A DNA stretch of 64,000 nucleotides, taken from Microbacterium sp. AG238 (lineage in GTDB: Bacteria > Actinomycetota > Actinomycetes > Actinomycetales > Microbacteriaceae). The translations under genes and the position numbers were made by a program. The notes beneath the pieces were generated by a model. It was given only the letters and a program-made list of their open reading frames with translations, made no database searches and was not told where the DNA came from. The stretch spans positions 2,294,001 through 2,358,000 of the forward strand of contig NZ_RAQC01000001.1 in the NCBI RefSeq assembly GCF_003610405.1, written 5' to 3'. This document shows, one piece after another, positions 1 through 8,378 of this stretch. Within the stretch, counting starts at the first letter, position 1, and the number at the start of each line of letters is the position of its first letter.

Positions 1-383
1 GACCGACGCTCGAACAAGCACGGGCTGAGGCCGAGGCCGCGATGCAACGAATCGCGGACGAGATCCCCGGAGGTGTCGTCGAGGTGCGAACTCCCGACTC
101 GGCGTACCTGGCTTGCGACGGCGGCGGGTACTACTCCATCAACCGCTGGGCAGTCACGCCACAGCCGGGTTTCGACGGCGAAGCATTCGTCGACGCGCTC
201 CCCGGCCGCCTTGGTTCTGATTACGTGATCGCCGAGACGGTGGACATCAAGTCCCCAGCCGTGGCCTTCAATCACGCCAGCGGGGCTGTCCTCGACGTCA
301 AGGTACTCGGGACCGAAGGAGACATCGTCGTGGACCTGCTCGGTCTCGCGCCATGCGGTGATGGCCATCGCGAGGCAGAGTGA
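1..383 (+). CDS. Tandem lipoprotein paralogue 1 (5' truncated)
   Basis: The frame is open from base 3 to the stop at 381-383, so this is the last 126 residues of a gene that starts upstream of the window. It aligns through its whole length with the next two genes: PT(L/I)(D/E)E near the mature N terminus, PGGV, a Cys followed by a YY pair, W-V-x-P, GFDGxAF, ALPxRLG and a final Cys-Gly. The two conserved cysteines could form a disulfide outside the membrane. The paralogues carry lipobox signal peptides, so this copy probably does too. No function is recognised; the architecture resembles small LppA-like actinobacterial lipoproteins. Confidence 0.75.
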   Translation, partial: PTLEQARAEAEAAMQRIADEIPGGVVEVRTPDSAYLACDGGGYYSINRWAVTPQPGFDGEAFVDALPGRLGSDYVIAETVDIKSPAVAFNHASGAVLDVKVLGTEGDIVVDLLGLAPCGDGHREAE

Positions 384-411
384 AGGGCTGTTGCCGGCGA
401 GCGGATATCTG

Positions 412-876
412 ATGACACCCAGGCGTACTTTCTCGACTGTCCTCACTGTGGCGCTGACGGCCATGGCTATGGCGGGCTGTGCAATGGTGGAGCGACCGAC
501 GCTCGAAGAGGCACAGGCGGAGACCGAGGCGCTCTTGCAACAGATTGCGAACGAGGTTCCCGGCGGAGTTGTAACGGTGGACACCCCTAACCCGTCCTAC
601 CGAGACTGTGGCGACGGTACGTACTACGCGACCATCCAGTGGGGCGTCATGCCGGGGCCCGGATTCGACGGAGAAGCATTCGTCGATGCGCTTCCCGGGC
701 GCTTGGGTGAGGACTTCGTGGTCGCAGAGACGGTGGACATCACGTCGCCCGCTGTCGCTCTGGACCATTCGGGCGGGACGGTGCTCGATGTGCAGGTTCT
801 CGAAATCGACGGAGGCATCGTTATCGATCTGCTCGGTCTTACTGCCTGCGGGGTAGGACAGCCTCCGGCGAGATGA
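412..876 (+). CDS. Tandem lipoprotein paralogue 2
   Basis: A 154-residue predicted lipoprotein. Starting at the ATG at 412 gives a classical signal peptide: basic MTPRR, a hydrophobic stretch and lipobox MAGC with the lipidated Cys at residue 23. An in-frame ATG at 358 would bury this signal behind 18 polar residues and overlap the previous gene, so 412 is preferred. The mature part repeats the family pattern (PTLEE, PGGV, C-GDG-YY, GFDGEAF, ALPGRLG, terminal Cys). Its 3' end overlaps the next candidate start by four bases. Expected to sit on the outer face of the cytoplasmic membrane. Role unknown. Confidence 0.8.
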   Translation: MTPRRTFSTVLTVALTAMAMAGCAMVERPTLEEAQAETEALLQQIANEVPGGVVTVDTPNPSYRDCGDGTYYATIQWGVMPGPGFDGEAFVDALPGRLGEDFVVAETVDITSPAVALDHSGGTVLDVQVLEIDGGIVIDLLGLTACGVGQPPAR

Positions 877-1397
877 TCCCCACCTTGGAAAGACCACCGT
901 ACGGCGCAGACGCCGCTTCCGAGATGCCGCCCTCGAGGCGCGCGAAAGGCGTCGCGCTTTCAGCGATACTCGCGTTGGCAGCGACGACGATCACTGGTTG
1001 TGTCATGACAGGTCGGCCGACGATCGATGAGGTGCGTGCTGATACGGACGCGATGATGCAGCGCGTCGCGGATGAGGTTCCCGGCGGGGTTGCGGAGGTT
1101 CGGCCGTCCGACTCGCCCTATTGGAAGTGCGCCGAAAACTCCTTCTACTACTCGACGCGCTGGACAGTTGCCCCCGAGGAGGGGTTCGACGGTTCTGCCT
1201 TCATCGAAGCGCTCCCGGCTCGTCTGGGCGACGGGTTCCGTGAGTTCGAGACGGTCCAGGTATCGGTGCCCGCCATCGCATTGAAGCACTCCAGCGGCAT
1301 GCTCCTCGACGTCCAGGTGATCGATCTGGACGGCCGCACGGTCGTCTCCCTGCTGGGCGTCTCTGCGTGCGGTGAAGGGGAACCGCCGGCGGAGTAG
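873..1397 (+). CDS. Tandem lipoprotein paralogue 3
   Basis: A 174-residue predicted lipoprotein if the ATG at 873 is used, which overlaps the preceding stop as ATGA and suggests translational coupling. An internal ATG at 924 would give a shorter, more typical signal peptide (MPPSRR, hydrophobic core, lipobox ITGC). The two starts cannot be separated from sequence alone. The mature domain matches the two upstream copies (PTIDE, PGGV, Cys, FYYS, GFDGSAF, ALPARLG, terminal Cys-Gly). Three adjacent copies point to local duplication followed by divergence. Function unknown. Confidence 0.78.
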   Translation: MIPTLERPPYGADAASEMPPSRRAKGVALSAILALAATTITGCVMTGRPTIDEVRADTDAMMQRVADEVPGGVAEVRPSDSPYWKCAENSFYYSTRWTVAPEEGFDGSAFIEALPARLGDGFREFETVQVSVPAIALKHSSGMLLDVQVIDLDGRTVVSLLGVSACGEGEPPAE

Positions 1398-1497
1398 ATC
1401 GTTCCCCACTCCCATCCGTTCGCCCATCGGCTCCGAAGAAGACCCGGGATCAGCTGGCGCGCGACGAATCAACAGCGACTCGTCCGAGATGTTTTGA

Positions 1498-1515
1498 TTA
1501 CAGAAGGATCTGTAA
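1498..1515. promoter_or_regulatory. Perfect 7-bp dyad upstream of AraC-type gene
   Basis: TTACAGA and TCTGTAA form a perfect inverted repeat around a 4-bp spacer. It lies 36 bp before the preferred start of the following regulator, in otherwise unstructured intergenic DNA. Position and symmetry suggest an operator, perhaps for autoregulation. A short RNA hairpin is the alternative. Confidence 0.45.
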
Positions 1516-1550
1516 CCAGTGCCGTCGGTCACCACGAAGGGGGCATGCAC

Positions 1551-2480
1551 ATGCGTCGTCGACGCCCGCTCGTCGCTCGGGGAGGCGAACTCGAACTCAA
1601 CAAGTTCCGTGCAGACGGTCGTGAGACGCTGCTCGGCTTGTTGCCGCTGACGTCCTACATGTCGTCAGCGAACATCGGGTTCGCGGCGGTTCGCGACGCG
1701 GACGCGGTGCTGCGTGCCAACCTCGTCCGCGTCGGGCGCTACCTCTTCGCTCACGTGAGGCTCCCGGCGGCGACCGTTGTGTGGCCGCGCGATCAGCACT
1801 CCCGAGACCGCGCCGTCGTCATCGCCGCCGAAGATCGGGCGATGCGGGTCACCTCGGAAGCTCCCGTCGTCGCTCGGCGGGGGACGGTGTTCCTGGTCCC
1901 TCCCGGCACGGAACCGGTGACATTCGAAGCGACGGAATCGACCGAGCTGGTCTTCATCAGCCTGGATGCCGCGGATTTCGCACGTCGGCGGCGGATGGGC
2001 TTCGATCGCATCAGCGCGGAAGCAGGCAGCGGGGCCTCGATGCGTCCGATGGTGACGTTCGTCAAATCCCTGTGCGCGATCGAGTCGGATGTGGCGGAGG
2101 CCGGTGTCTCCCCCCTGGGCGAGGCGGCGTGCGAGATCGCCTGTTCGCTGGTTGTGGCGATTCTGGGTGAGGACGTGCCCGAGCCGTCGTTACCGAACGC
2201 CGTCATGGAGGTCCTCCTCCGTGAGTATGCCTCGCCGACGCTGTCGCTCTCCGCCGTTGCAAGCCTGTTGGGCGTCTCGACGCGGACGGTGCAGAGCGCG
2301 CTGAGCGCTCAGGGGCGGACGTTCTCCGAATGCCTCCTCGAGATCCGGCTGAAGGCGGCGACGGAGCTCCGGCGTCACAACCCCACGATGACCTTGGACA
2401 CGGTGGCGCGGACCACCGGATTCGGCACCCGCCAGTCGCTGCACCGAGCCATGCGCAAGGTCAGCGAGCCGTCGGCCTGA
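1551..2480 (+). CDS. AraC-family transcriptional regulator
   Basis: A 309-residue regulator. The N-terminal two thirds resembles the AraC-binding-like domain of regulators that sense small ligands. The last ~100 residues form an AraC DNA-binding domain with two helix-turn-helix units: one around LSAVASLLGVSTRTVQSAL, a second around LDTVARTTGFGTRQSLHRAM. The ATG at 1551 is chosen because GAAGGGGG lies seven bases before it; ATGs at 1545 and 1494 are in frame. A perfect dyad at 1498-1515 precedes it. Targets are not evident; the flanking lipoprotein and surface-protein genes are candidates by position only. Confidence 0.85.
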   Translation: MRRRRPLVARGGELELNKFRADGRETLLGLLPLTSYMSSANIGFAAVRDADAVLRANLVRVGRYLFAHVRLPAATVVWPRDQHSRDRAVVIAAEDRAMRVTSEAPVVARRGTVFLVPPGTEPVTFEATESTELVFISLDAADFARRRRMGFDRISAEAGSGASMRPMVTFVKSLCAIESDVAEAGVSPLGEAACEIACSLVVAILGEDVPEPSLPNAVMEVLLREYASPTLSLSAVASLLGVSTRTVQSALSAQGRTFSECLLEIRLKAATELRRHNPTMTLDTVARTTGFGTRQSLHRAMRKVSEPSA

Positions 2481-2580
2481 AGCATTCCGCCGCGGGTGCG
2501 ACGTCGCCCGACGTAGCGGATCGCGCAGATTCATGAGAGTCGCGTCACGTTTCGCGCAAGGAACCGTGGAGAAGGTGATG

Positions 2581-2606
2581 GCCTCCCTATGCTCCGGCTG
2601 GGAGGC
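2581..2606 (+). promoter_or_regulatory. Hairpin in leader of giant surface protein
   Basis: GCCTCCC and GGGAGGC form a perfect 7-bp stem with a 12-base loop, 46 bp before the start of the DUF11 protein gene. The loop contains TATGCT, a possible -10 box. It could be an operator, an mRNA structure or a weak terminator after the AraC-type gene. Confidence 0.3.
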
Positions 2607-2652
2607 GTGCCAGGGCGCGCCGCGCCCGAAATGACGTACGGACGGGGAACAG

Positions 2653-5600
2653 ATGAATACCACCGTGGGAACAACGCGTAGCGGAAAGCCGCCTGTGCGC
2701 GGGCACTTCCGGCGGGCGCTCGCATCGATAGTGATCGGGAGCCTCGCCGCTGCTGCGCTCGTCGCGGTCAACCTGTCCTCGCCGCTTCCAGCGAACGCGG
2801 CCGACGGCGACCCGTTCGATCCCAGCGAGCCGGTCGTCTACATCGCGCAGCGCACTCCGACGCAGCTCCAACGTGCGCAGACCACCGGCAGCGGAGGGCA
2901 GTTTACGTTCCAGGATGAGGGCGGGCCCGCGCCGCTCACTTATAACGCCATCGGCTTCAACCCGGCGAACAGCTACATATACGGCATGGTCGAGATCGGC
3001 ACCGCCGCGATCCCCGCCGGTTCGCTTGTGCGGATCGGGCAGGGTGGTACGGTCAACCGCGTCGGGACGACCGTGTACAGGCACACCGGGAGCACCTCCA
3101 CGCGTTGGTATTCTGGCGCATTCAATCCGGCCGACGGGCTCTACTACGTCTCCGACTCGGGCCCGCAGACATCTATGCTGGGCATCAACGCGACGACGGG
3201 AGCGATAGCCCGCCGCGTCGCCCTGGACAGTGCTCCTCTGGTCCAGGACTTTGCATTCAAAGATGGATACGCGTGGGGAGTGAGCACGACTGGTCAGGTT
3301 CGGCGGCTCAACGTCAACACGGGCGTCACCACGACATTTCCCGCTCTTCTGCCAGCCACCACCGGCGGGTACGGCGCGGCGTGGAACTTTGGCAACGGCA
3401 ACCTCGGCTTCTCGGCGAACGAAAGCGGGACGGTCTATCAGGTCGAGATCCTCAACGGCGCATCGGCGCAGCCCACGTTCCGATTGATCTCTCAGGTCAC
3501 CGGCCCCGGCTCGAACCGGAACGACGGCACGTCCATCCCCGGTCTGCCGGCCGACCTCTCGATCGACAAGACCGGGCCGGCGACATTCACGTCGGGCGAG
3601 CGCATCAGCTATCAGTTCACCGTCGTGAACAACGGTCAGGGTGTGTCCAGCGGCTGGACCGTCACCGACGCGCTGCCCGCGGGCCTCAGCAACCCTCAGG
3701 TCACGGGAGACGTCGGGTCGAGCGTCAACGGCTCGACCGTCACTGTCACCGGTGGACGCCTCGGCGTCGGCGAACGCGAGACGTTCACCATTAGCGCCGA
3801 CACCAACGTCTCACCTCCTGCGTGCATCACCAACACCGCCACCGTCGTCGGTAACGAGCAGGACCCGAACACCGCCAACAACCAGGACAGTGTGCAGTCC
3901 TGTGCTCTGGCTCTGGCCGTGACGAAAACGTCCAATGCGACTGCGGACTCGCGCCCGGGGGATGTCATCACCTACACGGTGCGCGCGACCAACACCGGAG
4001 CTGGAGACTACACAACGGCAAACCCTGCGGTCGTGTTCGACGACCTGTCGGGTGTGCTCGATGACGCGACCTACGACGACAACGCCGCAGCATCCCGTAC
4101 CGGCGCGCTGGCCTACCAGCAGTCGCGCATTTCGTGGTCCGGCGCCCTCGCCGTCGGGCAGTCGGTCGACATCACCTACAGCGTGACGCTGAAGGCCGGT
4201 GGCGACGGTGCCGTGCGTAACGTCGCCTGGGTTCCGGACGACCCGTCCGTGACGACTCCGCCCAGCTGCGACCCCGCGACCGGCGGTGTGGACAACGCGA
4301 CCGGTCAACCGTGCGCTGTGACGACGTTCGATCTGCCTCGTCTGACGATCGACAAGTCCGCGAGCACCACCGAACTTCCGGCCGTGGGCGAGCAGGCGAC
4401 GTACACGATCGTCGTGCGCAACGCGGGCCCGGGGGCGTACACCGCCGCCGAGCCGGCGACCGCAACGGACGACCTGAGCGACGTCCTCGACGACGCCACG
4501 TTCGACGACGCCTCCCTGACGGCCACGACCGGCACCGTGACGCGTTCGGGAAACACCCTGTCGTGGAGCGGCCCGCTCGCGGCCGGCGCCGAGGCGACGA
4601 TCACCTATGCCGTGACCTACACGGGCGAGGGCGACCAGATTCTCCGCAACTCCGCCTGCGTGCCGACCGACCAGACCGCGCCCGGTGCACAGAGTTGCGA
4701 TCGCGTGCAGGTTCCCGGCGCGCTGCTGAGCCAGTGGAAGAGTGCTCAGGCGTCCTCCGACCCGGTTGTGGCCGGATCGACGATCACCTACACGCTCTAC
4801 TTCGACAACGACGGCGAGACCGCCGCCACGATCGACGCCGTCGATGACCTCACCTACGTCCTCGACGACGCCGACGTCACGTCCGAGCCGACCAGCGCGG
4901 ACGGCCTCACCGCCGTGCGTGACGGTTCGCGGATCGCGGTCACCGGTTCCGTTCCGGTCGGCGCGACCTACACGGTGACGTACACCGTGACGGTGCGTCC
5001 GGACGGCGAGCGGGGAGACAGCGTCGCCTCGAACTTCCTTCTCGCGCCGGGCGAGACGCCCCCCGCGGGCGGGGTGTGCGTTCCGACGGACACCGAGCAG
5101 CCGAACTGCACCAGCACGCCGATCACCGGCGTCGCGTACACCAAGTCGGTCACGGCATCCGAGTCGCCGGTCCGCACCGGAACCGAACTCACCTACACCG
5201 TGCGCGTGACCAACACCGGAGCCACTCAGGTCGACGTGGCGCAGGACGACGACCTGAGCGATGTTCTGGATGACGCGAGCCTCACCGGCACTGTCGAGTC
5301 CGACACGCCGTCGGTCACCGCTACGGGCCCGACCGATGACATCCTCGCCATTCGAGGAACGCTCGCGGTGGGAGCGACCGCGGAGGTCACCTACACGGTC
5401 GCCGTGAAGGCATTCGGCGAGCGAGGCAACAACCAGGCCGCGAACTTCCTGGTTCCGCCGGGTACGCCGCCCGCCGGTCCGTGCGACCCCGAGACGGAGA
5501 CGTGCACCGTCACGCCGATCGCGGGTTACACGATCGCGAAGTCGGTCGATGTCGAGACCACGACTCCGGGCTCGGTCGTCACCTACACCGTGACCGTGAC

Positions 5601-8277
5601 CAACGTGGGTGCCGTGGCCTACACCGACGCCGACCCCGCGACGTTCACGGACGACCTCTCAGCGGTCCTCGACGACGCGACGTACAACGGCGATGTGTCG
5701 ACGGGCGGCTCCGTGACCGGGAACACGCTGTCCTGGTCCGGTCCGCTGGGCGTCGGCGCCACGACCGAGGTCACGTACTCGGTCACGGTCGGCGACCCCG
5801 TCCCGGGTGACTCGAGCCTCGGCAACGTGGTCGTCCCGGGCGACCCGACGGGCGAGTGCCTGCCGGGTGCCTGCGAGACGACCACTCCGGTTGCGTCGTA
5901 CACCGTCGCCAAGACGGCCAGCGCCGACGAAGTGATGGCCGGTGACACGATCACCTACACCGTGGTCGTCACGAACACCGGTCAGGTCGATTACACCGAC
6001 GCGAACCCGGCCTCGTTCGACGATGACCTCAGCGGTGTGCTCGACGACGCCACTTACAACGGAGACGTCTCCGCCGGCGGCGCCGTCACGGAGAACACGC
6101 TGACGTGGTCCGGTCCGCTCGCCATCGGACAGTCGGCCACCGTCACCTACTCCGTCACGGTGAACGACCCGCTGTCGGGCGACCGCGAGCTGGTCAATGC
6201 CGTCGTCCCGACGGCCCCGGGCGGCAGCTGCGACCCCGATGGCACGTGCACCACGCAGACGCCTGTCGCGTCATACACGGTGTCGAAGTCGTCGGACTCC
6301 GCGACGGTCCGTCCCGGCGGCGTCGTCACCTACACGGTGACCGTCACCAACACCGGCGACGTCGCATACACGGCCGACGAGCCGGCGGTGTTCGAGGACG
6401 ACCTGTCGGGGGTCCTGGATGACGCGAAGTACAACGACGACGCCACCGGCGGGGCGACCGTGTCGGGCAACACCCTGACGTGGTCCGGTCCGCTGGCCGT
6501 CGGCGAGACAATCGAGGTCACGTACTCCGTGACGGTCGACGACCCCGTGACCGGCGACTTCGACCTCCGCAACGCCGTGACCCCCTCGGGCCCTGGCGGC
6601 AGCTGCGAGGGCGTGTGCGAGACGACCACCCCGGTGGGCGCGTTCCGGGTCGTGAAGTCCACCGAGACCACGGAGGTCGTCGCCGGCGACACCGTCGAGT
6701 ACAGCATCCAGGTCACCAACACCGGTCAGGTCGCGTACACGGCGGACGCCCCTGCCTCGTTCACCGACGACCTCTCGAGCGTGCTCGACGATGCCACCTA
6801 CAACGGCGATGCGACGAGCACGACGGGGGCAGGAGTGTCGTACACCGCGCCGGAGCTCAGCTGGTCGGGTGCACTCGGAGTCGGTGAGACCGTGACCATC
6901 ACGTACTCCGTGACGGTCAACGATCCGGCGACCGGCGACCGGCGCCTCGACAACACCGTGGTGACGCCCCCGGACTCGGGCGGCAACTGCGTCGAGGGAT
7001 CGACGGACCCCGCGTGTGTGGCGAACGTTCCGGCATCGTCGTACTCCATCGCGAAGTCGGTGTCGCCCGCGACAGCGCTTCCCGGTGACACCGTGACTTA
7101 CACGGTCACCGTCACCAACACGGGAGCCCTGCCCTACACCGACGACAACCCCGCATCGTTCACAGACGACCTCTCGCGTGTGCTCGACGACGCCAGCTAC
7201 AACGGCGACGTCTCGCTCGGCGGACAGGTCGCCGACGACACGCTGACGTGGGCCGGCCCGGTCGCCGTAGGCGAGTCGATCCAGGTGACCTACTCGGTGA
7301 CCGTCGACGATCCGGTGGCGGGCGACTTCGAGATGCGCAACGTCGTTGCTCCCTCGAGCCCCGGCGGTGAGTGCCTCGAGGGTCAGTGCGCCACCGAGAC
7401 CCCGATCGCCACCTACGGCGTCTCCAAGTCGGCCGACGTGCAGGACGTCGTCCTCGGCGGCACGGTGACCTACACGGTCGTCGTCGAGAACCTCGGTCAG
7501 GTCGCCTACACCGACGAGGCGCCGGCATCGATCCGCGACGACCTGTCGGGCGTGCTGGATGACGCGACGTACAACGACGACGCGACCTCCGGGGCCGAGG
7601 TCGACGGGACGACGCTCGCATGGTCGGGTCCGCTCGCTATCGGTGAGAGTGTCGCGATCACCTACACCGTGACGGTGAACCAGCCGGCGACCGGTGACGG
7701 GCGACTGCGCAACGCGGTATTCGGCGACGCGCCGGGCAGCCGCTGCGAGGGCGCCTGCGAGACCGACACTCCCATCGCGAGCTACCGCGTCACGAAGGAT
7801 GTCTCGGCTGAGCGGGCAACCGTGGGTGACCGTGTCACCTTCACCGTCACCGTGACGAACACCGGACAGGTCGCCTACACGGACGAGCGCCCCGCGTCGT
7901 TCACCGACGATCTCACCTCAGCGCTCCGGGTGTCGTCCTACAACCGCGATGCGACCGCTGGCGCCGAATACCAGCAGCCCGTGCTGTCGTGGTCGGGTGC
8001 GGTCGGCGTCGGTGAGAGTGTGACGGTGACGTACTCGGTCACGCTGCGCTCGGTCGGCGAGCTCCGCAACGTCGTGGTCACCCCTGACGGGTCGGGGGCG
8101 AACTGCGCCGAGGACTCGGCGGATGCCGACTGCTCGACGCGGACCGTGGTGGTTCCGCCGGGGCTGGCCGTCACCGGCGGCGCACTCTGGACCGGAGGCG
8201 GACTCGCCGGCATGGCTCTGGTGCTGCTCGGCGTGTGGCTGATCGCGCGGCGCCGCCAGGAGGCAGCATCCGCGTGA
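2653..8277 (+). CDS. Giant DUF11-repeat surface protein with LAVTG sorting signal
   Basis: An 1874-residue exported wall or surface protein. Residues 1-49 are a signal peptide (basic start, hydrophobic core, ANA cleavage site). Residues about 50-300 form a non-repetitive domain resembling the propeller-like region that often precedes DUF11 arrays. One divergent DUF11 domain follows (LSIDKTGPATF), then eleven ~110-130-residue units carrying DDLSxVLDDA or a close variant, a K(S/T) entry, TYTV strands, and in most units a Cys pair between units. The C terminus has LAVTG at 1838-1842, a membrane segment and a basic tail, a class E sortase-type signal. GGGGA precedes the ATG. Likely an adhesin or stalk. 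The sigma-factor fusion gene follows after a strong hairpin. Confidence 0.88.
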   Translation: MNTTVGTTRSGKPPVRGHFRRALASIVIGSLAAAALVAVNLSSPLPANAADGDPFDPSEPVVYIAQRTPTQLQRAQTTGSGGQFTFQDEGGPAPLTYNAIGFNPANSYIYGMVEIGTAAIPAGSLVRIGQGGTVNRVGTTVYRHTGSTSTRWYSGAFNPADGLYYVSDSGPQTSMLGINATTGAIARRVALDSAPLVQDFAFKDGYAWGVSTTGQVRRLNVNTGVTTTFPALLPATTGGYGAAWNFGNGNLGFSANESGTVYQVEILNGASAQPTFRLISQVTGPGSNRNDGTSIPGLPADLSIDKTGPATFTSGERISYQFTVVNNGQGVSSGWTVTDALPAGLSNPQVTGDVGSSVNGSTVTVTGGRLGVGERETFTISADTNVSPPACITNTATVVGNEQDPNTANNQDSVQSCALALAVTKTSNATADSRPGDVITYTVRATNTGAGDYTTANPAVVFDDLSGVLDDATYDDNAAASRTGALAYQQSRISWSGALAVGQSVDITYSVTLKAGGDGAVRNVAWVPDDPSVTTPPSCDPATGGVDNATGQPCAVTTFDLPRLTIDKSASTTELPAVGEQATYTIVVRNAGPGAYTAAEPATATDDLSDVLDDATFDDASLTATTGTVTRSGNTLSWSGPLAAGAEATITYAVTYTGEGDQILRNSACVPTDQTAPGAQSCDRVQVPGALLSQWKSAQASSDPVVAGSTITYTLYFDNDGETAATIDAVDDLTYVLDDADVTSEPTSADGLTAVRDGSRIAVTGSVPVGATYTVTYTVTVRPDGERGDSVASNFLLAPGETPPAGGVCVPTDTEQPNCTSTPITGVAYTKSVTASESPVRTGTELTYTVRVTNTGATQVDVAQDDDLSDVLDDASLTGTVESDTPSVTATGPTDDILAIRGTLAVGATAEVTYTVAVKAFGERGNNQAANFLVPPGTPPAGPCDPETETCTVTPIAGYTIAKSVDVETTTPGSVVTYTVTVTNVGAVAYTDADPATFTDDLSAVLDDATYNGDVSTGGSVTGNTLSWSGPLGVGATTEVTYSVTVGDPVPGDSSLGNVVVPGDPTGECLPGACETTTPVASYTVAKTASADEVMAGDTITYTVVVTNTGQVDYTDANPASFDDDLSGVLDDATYNGDVSAGGAVTENTLTWSGPLAIGQSATVTYSVTVNDPLSGDRELVNAVVPTAPGGSCDPDGTCTTQTPVASYTVSKSSDSATVRPGGVVTYTVTVTNTGDVAYTADEPAVFEDDLSGVLDDAKYNDDATGGATVSGNTLTWSGPLAVGETIEVTYSVTVDDPVTGDFDLRNAVTPSGPGGSCEGVCETTTPVGAFRVVKSTETTEVVAGDTVEYSIQVTNTGQVAYTADAPASFTDDLSSVLDDATYNGDATSTTGAGVSYTAPELSWSGALGVGETVTITYSVTVNDPATGDRRLDNTVVTPPDSGGNCVEGSTDPACVANVPASSYSIAKSVSPATALPGDTVTYTVTVTNTGALPYTDDNPASFTDDLSRVLDDASYNGDVSLGGQVADDTLTWAGPVAVGESIQVTYSVTVDDPVAGDFEMRNVVAPSSPGGECLEGQCATETPIATYGVSKSADVQDVVLGGTVTYTVVVENLGQVAYTDEAPASIRDDLSGVLDDATYNDDATSGAEVDGTTLAWSGPLAIGESVAITYTVTVNQPATGDGRLRNAVFGDAPGSRCEGACETDTPIASYRVTKDVSAERATVGDRVTFTVTVTNTGQVAYTDERPASFTDDLTSALRVSSYNRDATAGAEYQQPVLSWSGAVGVGESVTVTYSVTLRSVGELRNVVVTPDGSGANCAEDSADADCSTRTVVVPPGLAVTGGALWTGGGLAGMALVLLGVWLIARRRQEAASA

Positions 8278-8294
8278 TGGTCTGAGGCCGGTAC

Positions 8295-8333
8295 GAGCGG
8301 CGGCCGTGGGGGATTCCTCCCCGGCCGCCGCTC
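8295..8333 (+). terminator. Strong GC hairpin after giant surface protein
   Basis: GAGCGGCGGCCG and CGGCCGCCGCTC form a perfect 12-bp stem with a 15-base loop, starting 18 bp after the stop codon. There is no T tract, as is common in high-GC actinobacteria. It probably ends transcription of the surface-protein gene. Confidence 0.7.
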
Positions 8334-8378
8334 GCGTGGCCGATCGGCGGAGATGCTCCATGAGGTGGTAGGCAGACG

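Noticed and set aside
2653..8277. CRISPR-like regular repeats
   Set aside because: The periodicity is ~330-390 bp and codes for protein repeats; there are no short identical repeats with unique spacers.
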